Positions 1-7,400 of a stretch of DNA of 10,334 nucleotides are shown piece by piece (position 1 is the first letter of the stretch; each line of letters begins with the position of its first letter). Below the pieces are notes generated by a model. It saw only the letters and a list, made by a program, of their open reading frames with translations. It did not search any database and was not told the DNA's origin. The stretch covers positions 1-10,334 of the forward strand of contig DMMK01000744.1 in NCBI GenBank assembly GCA_003453085.1, given 5' to 3'. The position numbers and the translations under genes were made by a program. The DNA comes from Verrucomicrobiales bacterium (lineage in GTDB: Bacteria > Verrucomicrobiota > Verrucomicrobiia > Verrucomicrobiales > Verrucomicrobiaceae).

Positions 1-2
1 CC

Positions 3-1424
3 CACAAGCTCGTGCTGATCGGCCTGTCGCTGTGCGTGCTGCTGGTGGCCCTGTTCTGGGCACTGCGCGGCGACGCGTTGCAAGCAGTGCTGGCAGGCAT
101 CACCCTGGCCATGGGCATCCTGCCGCAAGAGCTTCCGGTGATCATGATCGTCTTCCTGGCCCTGGCTGCACGGCGGCTGGCGGCGCAGCAGGTATTGACG
201 CGGCGGCTCAACGCCATCGAAACGCTGGGGCAGACCACAGTGCTGTGCGTGGACAAGACCGGCACCCTCACGCAAAACCGCATGGCCGTGGCCGCACTGT
301 GCACTGCGGGCGAGGAGCTGGATGTGCAGAACCTGCCCGAAAAAGCAGCCGAAGCAGGTGGCACGGCGCTGCCAGAGGCCTTTCACGAACTGCTCGAATA
401 CGCCGTGCTGGCCAGCGAGATCGAACCGCACGACCCCATGGAGCAGGCCTTTCACCGCATGGCGGGGAATCATCTGGCAGGCACCGAGCACCTGCACCCC
501 GCCTGGTCGCTGGCGCGCGAATATGAGCTCTCGCCCCAGCTGCTGGCCATGAGCCACTTGTGGCGCGATGGCACATCCGCGCACGACACCGTGGCCACCA
601 AGGGTGCGCCTGAAGCCGTGGCCGACCTGTGCCATCTGTCTGACGCCGAGCGCGCCACCGTCAGCGCCCAGGCCGCCCGGCTGGCCGATCGGGGCCTTCG
701 GGTGCTGGGCGTGGCCAAGGCCCGGCACCGCGTGCAAGACGACTGGCCCGGCATTCAGCACGACTTTGACTTTGAATGGCTTGGCCTCGCGGCCCTGGCC
801 GACCCCCTGCGACCCGAGGTGCCCCAGGCGATTGCAGAGTGTCACCAGGCGGGTATCCGCGTGGTGATGATCACGGGCGACCACCCCCGCACCGCACGCG
901 CGATTGCAGCCCAGGCGGGCATCGCCCACGACGAAGTCGTCACCGGCGATGACATGGCCTTGATGTCCCCCGATATGCTCACCAGCAAAGTCCGGCAGGT
1001 CAGCGTGTGCGCACGCATCAAGCCGCACCAGAAGCTCGCGCTGGTCGAAGCCCTCAAGGCCCAGGGCGAGGTGGTGGCCATGACGGGCGACGGCGTGAAC
1101 GACGCCCCCGCGCTCGCGCTTGCCAGTGTCGGCATCGCGATGGGAGCCATCGGCAGCGACACCGCCATCGAAACCGCCGACATGGCCCTCATGCAAGACG
1201 ACCTCACGCGTGTGGCCGAAGCCATCGCGCTAGGTCGGAGAACCCTGCGCATCATCCAGTTCAACGTCGCCTTCGCCCTCATCGTGAAAGCCGTTTTCCT
1301 CATCCTCGCCTTCACCGGTCACACCAGCCTGTGGCTTGCCATCCTGGCGGATACTGGCGCGACGTTGCTGGTCATCATGAACGCACTCCGGCTTCTTGGC
1401 GCTGCAAGAACTACCAAGTCGTAA
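3..1424 (+). CDS. P-type cation-transporting ATPase, 5'-truncated by window, apparently chimeric
   Basis: This is an ATP-driven membrane cation pump. The frame is open from the window edge, so the N-terminus (actuator domain and first membrane helices) lies outside. A membrane segment is followed by an LPQELP motif near nt 120-137, at the place of the P2-type M4 PE(G/E)xP motif. The phosphorylation motif DKTGTLT starts at nt 252. KGAPE, the nucleotide-binding loop, is at about 600-614, TGD at about 870, and the hinge MTGDGVNDAP at 1080-1109. Up to the hinge the text resembles P2 (Ca/Mg-like) pumps. After it, the GIAMGAIGSDTAIETAD region and a two-helix ending with ADTGATLLVIMNALRLL resemble P1B (Zn/Cd/Cu-type) pumps. 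P2 pumps normally end in six helices and only two are present here, so function and substrate are uncertain. The gene may be a recombinant fusion or an assembly chimera. High GC matches the right flank. The next gene starts 4 nt after the stop. Confidence 0.85.
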   Translation, partial: HKLVLIGLSLCVLLVALFWALRGDALQAVLAGITLAMGILPQELPVIMIVFLALAARRLAAQQVLTRRLNAIETLGQTTVLCVDKTGTLTQNRMAVAALCTAGEELDVQNLPEKAAEAGGTALPEAFHELLEYAVLASEIEPHDPMEQAFHRMAGNHLAGTEHLHPAWSLAREYELSPQLLAMSHLWRDGTSAHDTVATKGAPEAVADLCHLSDAERATVSAQAARLADRGLRVLGVAKARHRVQDDWPGIQHDFDFEWLGLAALADPLRPEVPQAIAECHQAGIRVVMITGDHPRTARAIAAQAGIAHDEVVTGDDMALMSPDMLTSKVRQVSVCARIKPHQKLALVEALKAQGEVVAMTGDGVNDAPALALASVGIAMGAIGSDTAIETADMALMQDDLTRVAEAIALGRRTLRIIQFNVAFALIVKAVFLILAFTGHTSLWLAILADTGATLLVIMNALRLLGAARTTKS

Positions 1425-1428
1425 GTAC

Positions 1429-1815
1429 ATGAGCAAACGCCCCCACAACAAGAAAGACCTCGCACCCTCCGCCAAGTTCACACTAAGTGAAAAGGCCTTT
1501 TTTATTGGCTTTATACTCCTGCTTTTTGGTGTCCCAGCGTTCTTCATGCATCGCCGCGCCATTCACGATCAAACTGCGTCCATTTCAAAGACAGTGCTGA
1601 AATGGAAGAACACCTATCACATCAACGACGAGCAGGTGGAGCATATCAAACAGATCGAACTCCAGTTCCATGGCAACGGCAGTCCATTTAGCAGCAAACC
1701 CACCCGCACTAGAGAAGAAAAGTACCGCCATCATGAAGAGATTAGCCGACTGATGTCGCCCGTGGACGGAGCGCATTTCATGAAGGCGATGGAAAATGGT
1801 GAGGTCAAACATTGA
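1429..1815 (+). CDS. Small single-pass membrane protein of unknown function
   Basis: I do not recognise this 128-aa protein. The basic N-terminus (about residues 1-22, rich in K and R) precedes one hydrophobic segment at about 24-43 (AFFIGFILLLFGVPAFFM), followed by HRR. That arrangement suggests a cytoplasmic N-terminus and a polar, charged C-terminal domain of about 85 residues outside. The C-terminal part is rich in His, Glu and Lys and looks helical. I chose the ATG at 1429 because it lies just after the ATPase stop (TAA at 1422-1424). A TTG 33 nt upstream would add residues overlapping the ATPase and is less likely. No clear ribosome-binding site is visible, so it may be translated by coupling to the ATPase. 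Base composition is clearly lower in GC than the ATPase. A role as ATPase accessory protein is only a guess from position. Confidence 0.6.
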   Translation: MSKRPHNKKDLAPSAKFTLSEKAFFIGFILLLFGVPAFFMHRRAIHDQTASISKTVLKWKNTYHINDEQVEHIKQIELQFHGNGSPFSSKPTRTREEKYRHHEEISRLMSPVDGAHFMKAMENGEVKH

Positions 1816-1963
1816 AGCACCCATAATGACCAGGCACCAATATTCCTCGTCACTACTACGCGATTGATGACCGTGTGATGATGGCAGCCACTGAAGCGCT
1901 CACACAATCAGAGCCCTGCGTCACTGCACACAGCATTAAACCAACCCCAGAACACACCCACGC

Positions 1964-1996
1964 GCCGCCTGTGATTGATTTCACGGGCGGCTTTTT
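1964..1996 (+). terminator. Rho-independent terminator
   Basis: The arm GCCGCCTGTG (1964-1973) pairs with CACGGGCGGC (1982-1991) over 10 bp with one T-G wobble, around an 8-nt loop, followed directly by TTTTT. The T-run is on the plus strand only, so it stops rightward transcription. It probably ends the ATPase and small membrane protein unit, 149 nt after the last stop codon, or a lost gene in between. Confidence 0.8.
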
Positions 1997-2221
1997 GCTT
2001 TGTTGTAAAATCATGGCGCATTGGTTTCAGTTCCCAGATGACCGTTGCGGAAAAGCCATGCGGCTGATTGATAAAATACGATGGTGTCTTGGAGGCGCGA
2101 TTGGGACGCTGCGGACGAGTCTTTTGTCAGCGAACCTTGTTTGAGATCCACACTGCTAAGGGTGAAATTCCTGCTTGGGTTTCAGCATCGCAAGCGTACC
2201 ATCGGTAATTTAGGCAATCTT

Positions 2222-2404
2222 TCAATAACTGGAGATGTAGAAGCGCTCGGAGTTGATCGCGCTCTCCCAAAACGCGGAGCAATAGGCATACGGCCCGTCC
2301 TTCGCCAACGCCCGGTTGAATTCATCCGGGAAACGCGGGAGCTGTGATTGGGAGCAAACATTGACGACGCCCACCGCGATGGTCTGCTGAAACGCTTTCA
2401 ACAT
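2222..2404 (-). pseudogene. Possible gene remnant, unidentified 60-residue frame
   Basis: This minus-strand frame encodes a 60-residue peptide with natural-looking composition, including DGPYAYCSAFWESAIN and ending ERFYISSY. I do not recognise a family. An in-frame TAG lies directly before the ATG at 2404, there is no ribosome-binding site, and no neighbouring gene runs in the same direction closely enough to form an operon. It could be the C-terminal end of a gene whose upstream part was lost or frameshifted, or a chance frame. It sits in a stretch that also holds an ATPase remnant, which favours decay. Confidence 0.25.
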
Positions 2405-2511
2405 CTACGAGAGAGGCCGCAGGCAAGACGGTTTCCACGAGAAAGACGACGCCATTAACATTCCCCTCAATTCAACTTGATGATGCGGCCGAGCGCGGAG
2501 TCGGCGGCAGC

Positions 2512-2553
2512 TTTCTCATTCTAGCCATCCCCAGTCACACCAGCCTGTGGCTC
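2512..2553 (+). pseudogene. Remnant of a P1B-type ATPase C-terminus
   Basis: Read from 2512, the codons give FLILAIPSHTSLWL. This matches FLILAFTGHTSLWL, encoded at about 1296-1337 in the ATPase at the left edge of the window, at 11 of 14 positions. At DNA level 19 bases are identical (2534-2552 against 1318-1336), while third positions differ elsewhere, so it is a diverged copy rather than a recent duplication. No pump sequence is recognisable before or after it. It is a scrap of a second heavy-metal ATPase gene. The stop codon of the neighbouring minus-strand gene begins 4 bases later (2557), so its right edge may be an insertion or recombination junction. Confidence 0.65.
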
Positions 2554-2556
2554 GAA

Positions 2557-3069
2557 TCAAGCATCTTTCCCAGTACTCGGGGAGTTTCGTGGAGCTAGTT
2601 TTGCGCTCAAGATATCATCAACAAACTTTCGGAAATTATTATCAAAGAAGCCTTTACGTTCGTCCCAAACATGTCTGGAAACTGGACGGCTAAAAAAATT
2701 TTGAATGTCCATCTCCAATCCTTCCAGCACGTTCACCTCCCCATCTTCAATCGCTCGGTACCAACAGTGGAGATGAAACATCAAAAGCATAACAAATTGC
2801 GTCTCCTCCGGCGTAACTGGCTTCGTGTATAGATCCGCAAGTGGATCTCGGATACGCGCCAGCTTTGGATTGCTTTGGCTTTCATCCCAGATATCGCGGT
2901 GTTGCTCAGTCAGCCGCAAGAGATTCGAAAGTCTTCGAGATCGGGTGTCTTCACGAAAACTCGCTGTTGTGAATCCCAAACTCGCAATGAGTCCACCCGC
3001 TGAGAGGAGGTCAAAAATATGGTTACTGGCCCAAGCAAGCAATGTAGACATGATGCTGCATTCTACCAT
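2557..3069 (-). CDS. Membrane-anchored protein of unknown function
   Basis: This 170-aa protein can also start at an internal ATG six codons in (MSTLLAW). The N-terminus has one hydrophobic segment (about residues 11-33, with LLAWASNHIFDLLSAGGLIA). A cytoplasmic-looking helical domain follows, with EQHRDIWDE near 53-61, NPKLARIRDP, an aromatic helix (MLLMFHLHCWYRAIEDG) near 93-110, and a conserved-looking FFSRPVSRHVWDE near 129-141. The pattern of a short anchor, 'LTEQHRDIW', 'NPxLARI' and 'FVxxLxFHLxxxYRA' fits a widespread family of uncharacterised bacterial proteins. I cannot give a biochemical role. It follows the 81-aa gene by 26 nt on the same strand, so the two probably form an operon. 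The C-terminus ends beside an ATPase remnant and could have been altered by the junction. Confidence 0.7.
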   Translation of the reverse strand: MVECSIMSTLLAWASNHIFDLLSAGGLIASLGFTTASFREDTRSRRLSNLLRLTEQHRDIWDESQSNPKLARIRDPLADLYTKPVTPEETQFVMLLMFHLHCWYRAIEDGEVNVLEGLEMDIQNFFSRPVSRHVWDERKGFFDNNFRKFVDDILSAKLAPRNSPSTGKDA

Positions 3070-3095
3070 GCCAGCATCTGTTCATGCCAGGGAAC

Positions 3096-3341
3096 TCAGA
3101 TCTCAGTAGGAATGTCTGCTCTGGCAGCGATCAGGATGCGTCTGGGAACGCGCACGATACGTTCATCAGGACCACAGCCAGCTGTCACTGGAAGCCTGGA
3201 TCGCGCATCATCAGTCATATCGATTCCGATGATGGCAAAGTCCCCGTCATCGAGTTCCCAGACATCTGGGCAATTTTCGAGTGCCGGGGTTTGTTGACCA
3301 TTAGCGTGAGGGTCAGGGCCGAGTCTGCGGAGGAAGTTCAT
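3096..3341 (-). CDS. Small conserved hypothetical protein (81 aa)
   Basis: The protein has a core CPDVWELDDGDFAIIGIDMTD (about residues 24-44), then GCGPDERIVRVPRRILIAARADIP (about 55-78). The 'C-P-x-[VI]-x-E-L-x-x-G-D-F-A-x-I-G' and 'G-P-D-E-R-I-V-R-[VI]-P-R' pattern recalls small uncharacterised proteins seen mostly in Actinobacteria and other large-genome bacteria. Their function is unknown to me. There is no signal peptide and no membrane helix, so it is probably a small soluble beta-rich protein. The ATG at 3341 is the only start that keeps the conserved core and leaves room for a promoter. It is the first gene of a probable two-gene unit with the membrane-anchored protein downstream, divergent from the Xre gene. 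An antidote, immunity or regulatory role is possible, but only from arrangement. Confidence 0.65.
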   Translation of the reverse strand: MNFLRRLGPDPHANGQQTPALENCPDVWELDDGDFAIIGIDMTDDARSRLPVTAGCGPDERIVRVPRRILIAARADIPTEI

Positions 3342-3425
3342 GGCATGGTAATTTGGGGTTAACGGCGGAGCAATCTAAACTGCTCTCATTTTGGAGGCAA
3401 ACGATTTTGCTGGGTAATTGCCAGC
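3342..3425. promoter_or_regulatory. Divergent control region with dyad, probable Xre operator
   Basis: These 84 bp separate the two divergent island transcription units. A perfect 5-bp inverted repeat, GCAAA-CGAT-TTTGC (3397-3410), lies 15 nt before the Xre start and is a candidate operator for self-regulation. For rightward transcription, TTGGGG and TAAACT, spaced by 17 nt just upstream of the dyad, are a weak sigma-70-like pair. The GGAGG at 3393-3397 is too far from the ATG to act as its ribosome-binding site. The dyad is seen in the sequence. Its role is inferred. Confidence 0.35.
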
Positions 3426-3677
3426 ATGGATAAGCCCCTGCATAGCAAACGCTCCAAAATCTTCTGCGATCATATACGGCTGCTGAGAGAAAAAGCTGGC
3501 ATGACTCAACGAGATCTCGCGACAGCCTTGGGCAGAGAACACGGAATGGTGGCGCGGATTGAGCTGGGTGAAAGAAGGGTGGACATTATCGAAGCATTCG
3601 ATTTATTTGAAGCATTAGGAGTTGATCCTAGCCAGCAAATCGTGGCATTAATGGCCAAATTCAGGGACACCGAGTAA
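3426..3677 (+). CDS. Xre-family HTH transcriptional regulator
   Basis: This 83-aa cytoplasmic DNA-binding protein is essentially one Cro/C1-type helix-turn-helix domain. The domain runs from about residue 10 to 70 and contains IRLLREKAGMTQRDLATALG (first two helices), then the recognition helix region with MVARIELGERRVDI and a closing helix (FDLFEALGVDP). Length and layout are typical of single-domain Xre regulators that control mobile or defence cassettes. The ATG at 3426 is preferred because no other start exists upstream in frame. It leads the plus-strand cassette: the membrane protein begins 19 nt after its stop. It probably represses its own operon, and perhaps the divergent pair, through the dyad just upstream. 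The control target is inference; the fold is clear. Confidence 0.85.
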   Translation: MDKPLHSKRSKIFCDHIRLLREKAGMTQRDLATALGREHGMVARIELGERRVDIIEAFDLFEALGVDPSQQIVALMAKFRDTE

Positions 3678-3696
3678 TTAACCCATTCTGACTGTT

Positions 3697-4404
3697 ATGT
3701 TTGGACTCTGGAAAAAACGCAAACCGGAAGAAATCAGAGCCCCGACATATGCCCTGATTGATAATTTTAAAATTTCGTCTGACGAATTTTACAAGACCAT
3801 CGAAACTGAGCTGGAGACCCGAAAGGTGCCTGGCTTGGAGCTGACGCGATTGGGCTACAGGGAAGGGGGTATACTCTCCTCAAGCCGGGATTATCTTCGG
3901 ATGCGCAGAGAGAGATTAACGTTCGACTTATGCTCGGCCCCATTTGGAACTTCTTGGTTTTTTTCTTACCGATTTTGTGAGATCCCAGCACCATTGCCCT
4001 TTTTCCAGTTTGTTTTAGTCCTCGCTCTGATCTGCGGACTTGCTTTGGGATATGTGACTTTGTTCGGAGCCGTATGGGGCGGAATCATCATTGGAATGAC
4101 TGTGATTGGATTTGCCCTGATGCTTAGAAACGCGCTGACTCTCGGGTTTGAAGATTTTGATGCCTGGCTGCTCGCTGTTCCTGTTTTTGGCAGGGTTTAT
4201 GAGATTCTGCTTCGGAGGGAAACGTTTTTTCGTCAGGATACACGGTTCATGTATGCGGAAATGATTGAGCGTGTGATCCAAGACAAAATCCGGGAAGTCA
4301 CGGCGGCTGAAGGAATCGAACGGGTCGATTTCATGGAAGCTAAGCCAGACATTCCCCCACCACTCTCTAGGCTGGTTCAAGCACCTTCTCGGACCAGTTC
4401 ATGA
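3697..4404 (+). CDS. Two-TM membrane protein, partner of the downstream ATPase
   Basis: I cannot name this 235-aa protein's family. A soluble N-terminal part (about 1-98) contains a helical FYKTIETELETRKVPGLEL segment and a basic RDYLRMRRERLTFDLCSAPFGTSWFFSYR segment. Two adjacent hydrophobic helices follow (about 102-122 and 125-147), with a short turn between them. The C-terminal part (about 150-235) is amphipathic and charged and ends in a Pro-rich tail. Both termini are probably cytoplasmic. The stop codon overlaps the ATPase start in ATGA (4401-4404), so translation is almost certainly coupled and the products are likely made in fixed ratio. This suggests a membrane anchor or docking subunit for the ATPase. 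No Shine-Dalgarno is evident. GC is lower than in the flanks, in keeping with acquired DNA. Confidence 0.75.
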   Translation: MFGLWKKRKPEEIRAPTYALIDNFKISSDEFYKTIETELETRKVPGLELTRLGYREGGILSSSRDYLRMRRERLTFDLCSAPFGTSWFFSYRFCEIPAPLPFFQFVLVLALICGLALGYVTLFGAVWGGIIIGMTVIGFALMLRNALTLGFEDFDAWLLAVPVFGRVYEILLRRETFFRQDTRFMYAEMIERVIQDKIREVTAAEGIERVDFMEAKPDIPPPLSRLVQAPSRTSS

Positions 4405-7400
4405 AGACTGTCCATGAACAGCTTTCGGCTCAATATTTTCGCTGGGAGTTGAGGGGACGCGGCTGGTTTACTTATCCTCAGCCCGTCGCGCTGGAACCTC
4501 CTTTCGAATATTTTCCGGGCTATCACCTCAGTGATAGCCATATTTTCGACGATGCCAGAAGGTCGTCCGTTACAGAGCGAATATTGGGAAAAATTGGGAA
4601 TTGGATCAGTCCCAAGATTGATCCTGCTCCACTCCACGAAGAACCTGAGAGAGAAGTCGCCGAGTGGAGTCGCAGTGAATGTGTGGAGCTGGCCATCACC
4701 TTTCCAAAGGTAAAAAGGTTTTCTCGTGAGCACATGGAGTCATTCCTTCGTATGTGTCGATCATGCACGGCACCTATATCGTTCGAAATATTGGCGGATG
4801 CCTCTGAGATAGGCTTTCAGTGGGTTTGTAGCCGCGAGGATGCGGGTCTTTTGAAAGTGCAGACGGAAACCCATTTTGTGGGGTACACTATTCAGGAAAG
4901 GCCAAATCAACTGGTAGGCCATTGGGATCAATCAGGCCAGAATTATGCGGTAGCTGAGATCGGTCTCGGCAGGGATTTCTTGCTGTCAATTGGCGCAGGT
5001 AAGTCAGATTTTCTTAACGGGCTTCTTGCGTCAATGTCTGCCTTTGAAGAGGCTGAGATGGGCCTGTTCCAACTGATTTTTGAGCCTGCCCAGAATCCAT
5101 GGGGAGACAGTATGGTTCAAGCGGCTACAAAGCCAGACGGGTCGGCAATGTTTAGAAACTGCCCGGATTTACCTCGGGAAGCCGCAACAAAAGCTCGCTC
5201 CCCTCTTTTTGCGGTAGTCATAAGGCTGGTTACGTGTGCGGCAAGCTCTGACCGTGCTTGGGCTTTGCTCGCACCGATGATTGTGGCTTTAAACGCGCTG
5301 GGTCGGCCAGAAGGTAATCATTTGGTTCCCCTGACCATGGCAGATTATCCCGCTGAAGCCCAAGAGGAAGACATACTGAGGAGGCAATCACACCGGTGGG
5401 GCATGCTTCTGTCTCTGGATGAGCTGCTTTCGATTGTCCGATTCCCAAACGAGGACATTTCATCAAAACGACTCAGACACGATGGCGGAAAAACGAGGGC
5501 TGCATCGCACCTTCCTAAAGAAGGTCTTTTCCTTGGGTGGAATGAACACCTGGGCATGCGGACACCCGCAATGCTGACTCCCGAGCAAAGGGTGCGCCAT
5601 ATGCACGTTATTGGAGGAACCGGCACGGGAAAGACGACCTTTCTTTTGAATCTGATCCTCCAAGACATCAAGGCAGGCCACGGGTTTGCATTGCTCGATC
5701 CTCATGGCGATTTGGTAGACCGCCTGCTGGCATGTGTTCCGCCGCACCGATTTAATGATGTTGTCCTGATCGATGCAGGAGATGAAGAATTCAGCGTGGG
5801 ATTTAACATCCTGAACGCAAAAGCTGACTACGAGAAGACACTGCTGGCCTCAGACCTGGTGGGGGTCTTTCAGCGCCTGAGTACCAGTTGGGGCGATCAA
5901 ATGGCAGTTGTGCTCAGAAATGCCATCCTCGCTTTCTTGGAACGCCCGGAGGGCGGAACGCTGGCGGATGTGCAGCGATTCCTTCTTGAGCCGGACTTCC
6001 GCTCTAAAGTTTTGGAAACTGTAAACGATCCCGATGTCGTCTATTATTGGCGGAAAGGCTTTCCTTTACTTGGAGGGTCAAAGTCTATCGGACCGGTGCT
6101 CACCCGTCTCCAGACCTTCCTTTCCCCAAAGCCGATTCGTTACATGGTGAATCAGAGGGAGAGCAAACTCGACATTGGAGAGGTCATGGATTCTGGGAAA
6201 ATTCTTCTCGCCAAGCTCCCTCTCGGATTAATGGGGGCTGAAAACAGCTACCTGCTGGGTTCGCTCTTGGTGTCGAAAATCCAGCAAGCGGCAATGGCAA
6301 GACAGCGGATGCCTGAACACCAACGCAGGCTTTTTACGCTCTATGTGGATGAGTTTCAGAACTTCATCACGCCTTCAATGGCTGAGATTCTGTCTGGAAC
6401 TCGTAAGTACAGATTGTCCCTCGTGCTCGCTCACCAGGAATTGGAGCAGCTGGTTAGAAATGACGCCGTTGGCAGCGCGGTGAGGGCGAATGCTGGAACG
6501 CGTGTCGTGTTTCGCGTCGGTGACAGTGATGCTCGGGAGCTAGCCAAAGGCTTTTCACATTTTGAGGCCGACGCACTGCAAAACCTGTCTGTGGGCGAAG
6601 CCATCGTCCGCGTCGAGCGCAGTGACAATGATTTCAATTTGTCGGTGCCTCCTTTTGTTTTGCCGGAAGATTCCTCAGCAGACTCTAATCGTGCAGAAGT
6701 AATCACGAGGTCGCGTGCTCAGTATGCCCGCGCTCGAAGTGATATTGAATTCGAAGATCGGCAGCGGTTTTTGGCCGAAGAGGAACCTCCTAAGGCCAAG
6801 CCAGTGTCACGACGGGTGAAAGACTTCGATCCTCCAGACACACCAGTCCCGTCGCCAGTTGTGGCGGAACCTGCCACAACCGAGTGCGCGGAATTGGTAT
6901 CGGCTGAACAGCCACAGCCTAAATATGAGACAACAACAATCCGTGATGACCTGGAGGAGTTAGGGCGAGGAGGTGAGATTCACAAGGCCGCCCAGGCTGA
7001 ATTCAAAATACTTGCTGAGCGTCGTGGCTTTCGCGCCACCATTGAGCGCCAACTCCCGGACTCGCTGGATACGGTCGACCTTTATCTTGAGCGTGATGGC
7101 ACGGTCATCGCCTGCGAGGTCACCGTTACAAATACCCTTGAGTACGAGCTTCGAAATATAAACAAGTGCCTGAGGGCAGGGGTTCCCCTGGTGGCTGTCC
7201 TGGCTCTAGATCCAGACAAACATGCTCGCCTTTCAGCAGCCATCGACACTCAGTTGACAGTCGACCAAAAAGCACGCGTGAAATGCCTGATGAAAGAGGA
7301 CTTCGAGGCAATGCTAGATGCGTTTCAACCCGTCGCTCAGCCCTCTTCTCCAACAGAAGTGTCGCCCCGTTCACAAACCAAAATGGTCAAAGGGTGGAAA

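Larger units (their letters stand above)
1816..2511. other. Gene-poor, apparently decayed stretch
   Basis: About 700 bp lie between the small membrane protein and the ATPase remnant. I see no confident gene here. Short open frames exist on both strands (for example plus 1875-2144 and 2081-2347), but they show no recognisable motif, and the first runs straight through a terminator hairpin. The only structured signals are that terminator (1964-1996) and a minus-strand frame (2222-2404) with protein-like composition. Together with the ATPase scrap immediately downstream, this looks like a rearrangement zone of gene remnants rather than a functional intergenic region. Confidence 0.5.

Noticed and set aside
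842..1315. Long minus-strand open frame opposite the P-type ATPase
   Set aside because: Shadow of a GC-rich gene: the plus strand carries all P-type motifs, and the minus product is low-complexity Ala/Ser/Met/Arg-rich.
1830..1838. CCAGGCACC shared with 9125-9133 as a possible attachment-site repeat
   Set aside because: Only 9 bases match, flanking bases differ, and the right copy lies about 70 bp inside the cupin gene rather than at the junction.
1875..2144. Plus-strand open frame of 89 codons
   Set aside because: It reads through a strong terminator hairpin and T-run, has no recognisable motif and has an unlikely composition.
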